A DNA stretch of 64,000 bases, from contig JASHOE010000095.1 in the NCBI GenBank assembly GCA_030041275.1, forward strand, positions 1 through 64,000, written 5' to 3'. Within the stretch, counting starts at the first letter, position 1, and each line of letters opens with the position of its first letter. The notes beneath the pieces are model-generated. The model made no database searches. It saw only the letters and a list, made by a program, of their open reading frames with translations, and had not been told where the DNA came from. Of this stretch, positions 62,055 through 64,000 are shown piece after piece. Source of the DNA: Streptosporangiaceae bacterium. Lineage in GTDB: Bacteria; Actinomycetota; Actinomycetes; Streptosporangiales; Streptosporangiaceae. Position numbers and translations under genes: made by a program.

Positions 62055-63884
62055 ATGGACGGCCTGCCGATCAGTGAGTACGCGCTGCTATCGGACTGCC
62101 GGTCCGCGGCGCTGGTGAGCCGTGACGGCTCGGTGGACTGGCTGTGCTTCCCCCGATTTGACGGGCCCGCCGTGTTCTGCCGCCTGCTTGACCCGGCTGG
62201 CGGGTTCTTCGCGATCCGGCCTACCGGTGACTGCCGCGCCAGCCGCCGGTACGTGGACCAGACAATGGTGCTCGAGACCACCTTCACCGGCGCCAGCGGG
62301 ACGGCCACGCTGACCGACGCACTCGCGGTCGGCCGCAACGAGCGGGGCCATGACCTGGGCACTCGCTCTCCGAGCATGCTGCTGCGCCGGCTGACGTGCA
62401 CCCAGGGCGCACTCGAGGTCGAGGTCAGCTACGCGCCCAGGCCCGAGTATGGCCGCATCAAGCCGACCCTAACGCCGGTTCCCGGCGGCGTGGCCGCGCA
62501 CGGCGGTGAGCACCGCCTGCTCCTGTCCGCGTCCGTCGGCTTCGATCTCGACGACACCACCGCGACCGCCCGGATTCAGCTGACCGCGGGCCAGGAAGCC
62601 GTCTTCGCGGTTGGCCACGGCCAGGCTGCAGCGCAGCCGCGGCCCGCCTGGACGGCAGCTGAGATCGGCGCCCGGCTCGACGACACGGTGGAGGGCTGGC
62701 GCTCCTGGTCAGCGATTCACCAGACCTATGAGGGGCCGTGGCGCGAGCTTGTCCATCACTCCGGCCGGGTGCTGCAGGCGCTCACGTTCGCGCCGACCGG
62801 GGCGATCATCGCTGCGCCGACGACCTCACTGCCGGAGGCTGTCGGCGGCCCGCGGAACTGGGACTACCGCTACGCCTGGGTGCGCGACTCCAGCCTGACC
62901 ATGCAGGCACTGTGGGTCGCGGCCTGCCCGGACGAGGCGACGAAGTTCTTCGCCTTCCTCGCCGACGCCGCCGCTCCCCAGCTGGAGCGCGGCGTCGATC
63001 TGCAGATCATGTTCGGGGTCGGCGGCGAGCGCGACCTGACCGAGCAAGACCTGGTCCACCTGGCCGGCTGGCGCGACAGCCGCCCGGTTCGGGTTGGCAA
63101 CGGCGCATGGGACCAGCGGCAGCTCGACGTGTATGGCGAGCTGCTCGGTGCCGCCCATCGACTAGCCGACCACCTCGACGACCTCGACACGCCGACCCGG
63201 CGCTTTCTCTCTGCGGCAGCCGACGCCGCTGCGACCCGGTGGCAGGAGAAGGATCACGGGGTCTGGGAGGTCCGCGGTGAGCCGCGACATTTCCTGTACT
63301 CCAAGCTCATGTGCTGGGCGGCGCTGGACCACGCGATCGCCATGGCCCCCCGCCTCGGCGCCGAGGACAAGGTACCCCGTTGGGCGAACGTCCGGGCGCA
63401 GATCCGAGCGGCCATCCTGGACCAAGGCTGGAGCGAGCGCGCTGGCGCGTTCACCCAGGCTTTCGGATGCGATGAGCTGGACGCGTCGAGCTTGATGCTG
63501 GCCATCACCGGCTTCCTGCCGGGGGACGACCCGCGCATGCGGGCGACCATCGACGCCACTAGTCAGCGGCTGACGGACCAGCGCGGGCTCGTGTACCGCT
63601 ACCTGACGAGCGACGGCCTGCCTGGCGGGGAGGGGACCTTCCTGCTGTGCACGTTCTTGCTGGCCGCGGCCCAGACACTGGCCGGTGACATCGACGCAGC
63701 CACCCTCACGTTCGAGCGCGCTGCCGCCGCGATGAACGATGTGGGCCTGCTGGCCGAAGAGGTCGATTCCGAGACCGGGGAGATGCTCGGCAACTTCCCG
63801 CAGGCCTTCAGCCACATCGGGCTTGTGGCCGCCGCGTACGCCATCGCGGAAGCCCGGCAGCGCGACGCGGCCAGGCAGGCGTAG
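62055..63884 (+). CDS. Glycoside hydrolase family 15 glucoamylase/trehalase-type enzyme
   Basis: The 609-residue product has the N-terminal ISEYALLSDCRSAALVSRDGSVDWLCFPRFDGPAVFCRLLD beta-sandwich and a C-terminal (alpha/alpha)6 barrel. Barrel motifs are GGPRNWDYRYAWVRDSS, the probable acid in GVGGERDLTEQDLVHLAGW and the probable base in GGEGTFLLCTFLLA. Cytoplasmic actinomycete members of this length are often trehalases that hydrolyse trehalose to glucose, or glucoamylases. The ATG follows GAAGGGA. No partner genes suggest which sugar. The region 63885-64000 contains nothing I recognise. Confidence 0.92.
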   Translation: MDGLPISEYALLSDCRSAALVSRDGSVDWLCFPRFDGPAVFCRLLDPAGGFFAIRPTGDCRASRRYVDQTMVLETTFTGASGTATLTDALAVGRNERGHDLGTRSPSMLLRRLTCTQGALEVEVSYAPRPEYGRIKPTLTPVPGGVAAHGGEHRLLLSASVGFDLDDTTATARIQLTAGQEAVFAVGHGQAAAQPRPAWTAAEIGARLDDTVEGWRSWSAIHQTYEGPWRELVHHSGRVLQALTFAPTGAIIAAPTTSLPEAVGGPRNWDYRYAWVRDSSLTMQALWVAACPDEATKFFAFLADAAAPQLERGVDLQIMFGVGGERDLTEQDLVHLAGWRDSRPVRVGNGAWDQRQLDVYGELLGAAHRLADHLDDLDTPTRRFLSAAADAAATRWQEKDHGVWEVRGEPRHFLYSKLMCWAALDHAIAMAPRLGAEDKVPRWANVRAQIRAAILDQGWSERAGAFTQAFGCDELDASSLMLAITGFLPGDDPRMRATIDATSQRLTDQRGLVYRYLTSDGLPGGEGTFLLCTFLLAAAQTLAGDIDAATLTFERAAAAMNDVGLLAEEVDSETGEMLGNFPQAFSHIGLVAAAYAIAEARQRDAARQA

Positions 63885-64000
63885 CGCCGCGACAGGGTGC
63901 CGGGTTATCGGCCGGCCGGGACCGGGAATCATCTAGCGGCATGAGGCGGCACGGTCCGTGTCCTACCGGATAGGCAACTGCCTGGGCCGCGAGAGCGCTG

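Noticed and set aside
1..64000. tRNA, rRNA or transposase genes
   Set aside because: Searching by eye for T-loop consensus, rRNA blocks and DDE or terminal-repeat patterns gave nothing convincing; a tool search could still find one.

Overview
The window reads as chromosomal DNA of a high-GC Gram-positive actinomycete (Actinomycetota). The evidence is very high GC with strong third-position GC bias, GTG/TTG starts behind GGAGG-type ribosome sites, an AfsR/SARP regulator with BTAD, NB-ARC and TPR parts, an F420-type LLM oxidoreductase, a DUF1707 protein, many FAD monooxygenases and secreted lipoproteins. The genus cannot be fixed from the sequence alone. I see no tRNA, rRNA, CRISPR array, phage or insertion sequence.

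Layout. 0-8.5 kb: a serine beta-lactamase-like hydrolase, a lactonase-type metallo-hydrolase, a TPP enzyme with a zinc alcohol dehydrogenase, and a two-gene unit of a processive GT2 glycosyltransferase with a GH26-type lipoprotein. 8.7-11.4 kb: a phospholipase C remnant, then an SRPBCC-ArsR-DUF2182-DUF899 cluster with a recognisable promoter and operator. 11.5-20.9 kb: a frameshifted cytochrome P450 divergent from the SARP regulator, a Baeyer-Villiger-type monooxygenase, an adenylyl cyclase fused to DUF1707, threonine synthase and a membrane protein. 20.9-22 kb: a triple palindromic operator in front of a membrane protein and winged-helix regulator pair. 22-27.6 kb: a PHP protein, a propeller lipoprotein, a sedolisin protease and a secreted lectin-domain protein.

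27.8-47.1 kb looks like a small-molecule catabolic region: D-2-hydroxyacid dehydrogenase coupled to a TPP enzyme, two amidohydrolases, a Rieske protein, an alpha/beta hydrolase, a SET-domain protein, a further TPP enzyme, a complete ribose-type ABC importer, a 1026-residue membrane-anchored protein of unknown function and a galactonate-dehydratase-like enolase-superfamily enzyme. The ABC ATPase carries three consecutive five-residue repeat arrays between its two nucleotide-binding domains. 47.3-63.9 kb: degraded phosphotransferase and O-methyltransferase genes, an alkylsulfatase-like hydrolase divergent from an HxlR-SCP2 regulator, DinB, O-methyltransferase, YbjQ, two FAD monooxygenases overlapping tail to tail, an LLM oxidoreductase, a membrane protein, a hydrolase remnant, an MFS exporter, a cupin-like protein and a GH15 glucosidase/trehalase.

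Two themes cut across the window. First, tandem duplication is frequent: three genes have their 3' ends repeated just past the stop codon, and 15- and 20-bp arrays sit in promoter regions and inside a coding region. Second, there is gene decay: five broken genes, two of them by a single apparent extra base. The best candidates for undescribed biology are the ABC ATPase with the repeat linker, the 1026-residue protein next to it and the triple-operator regulator unit.
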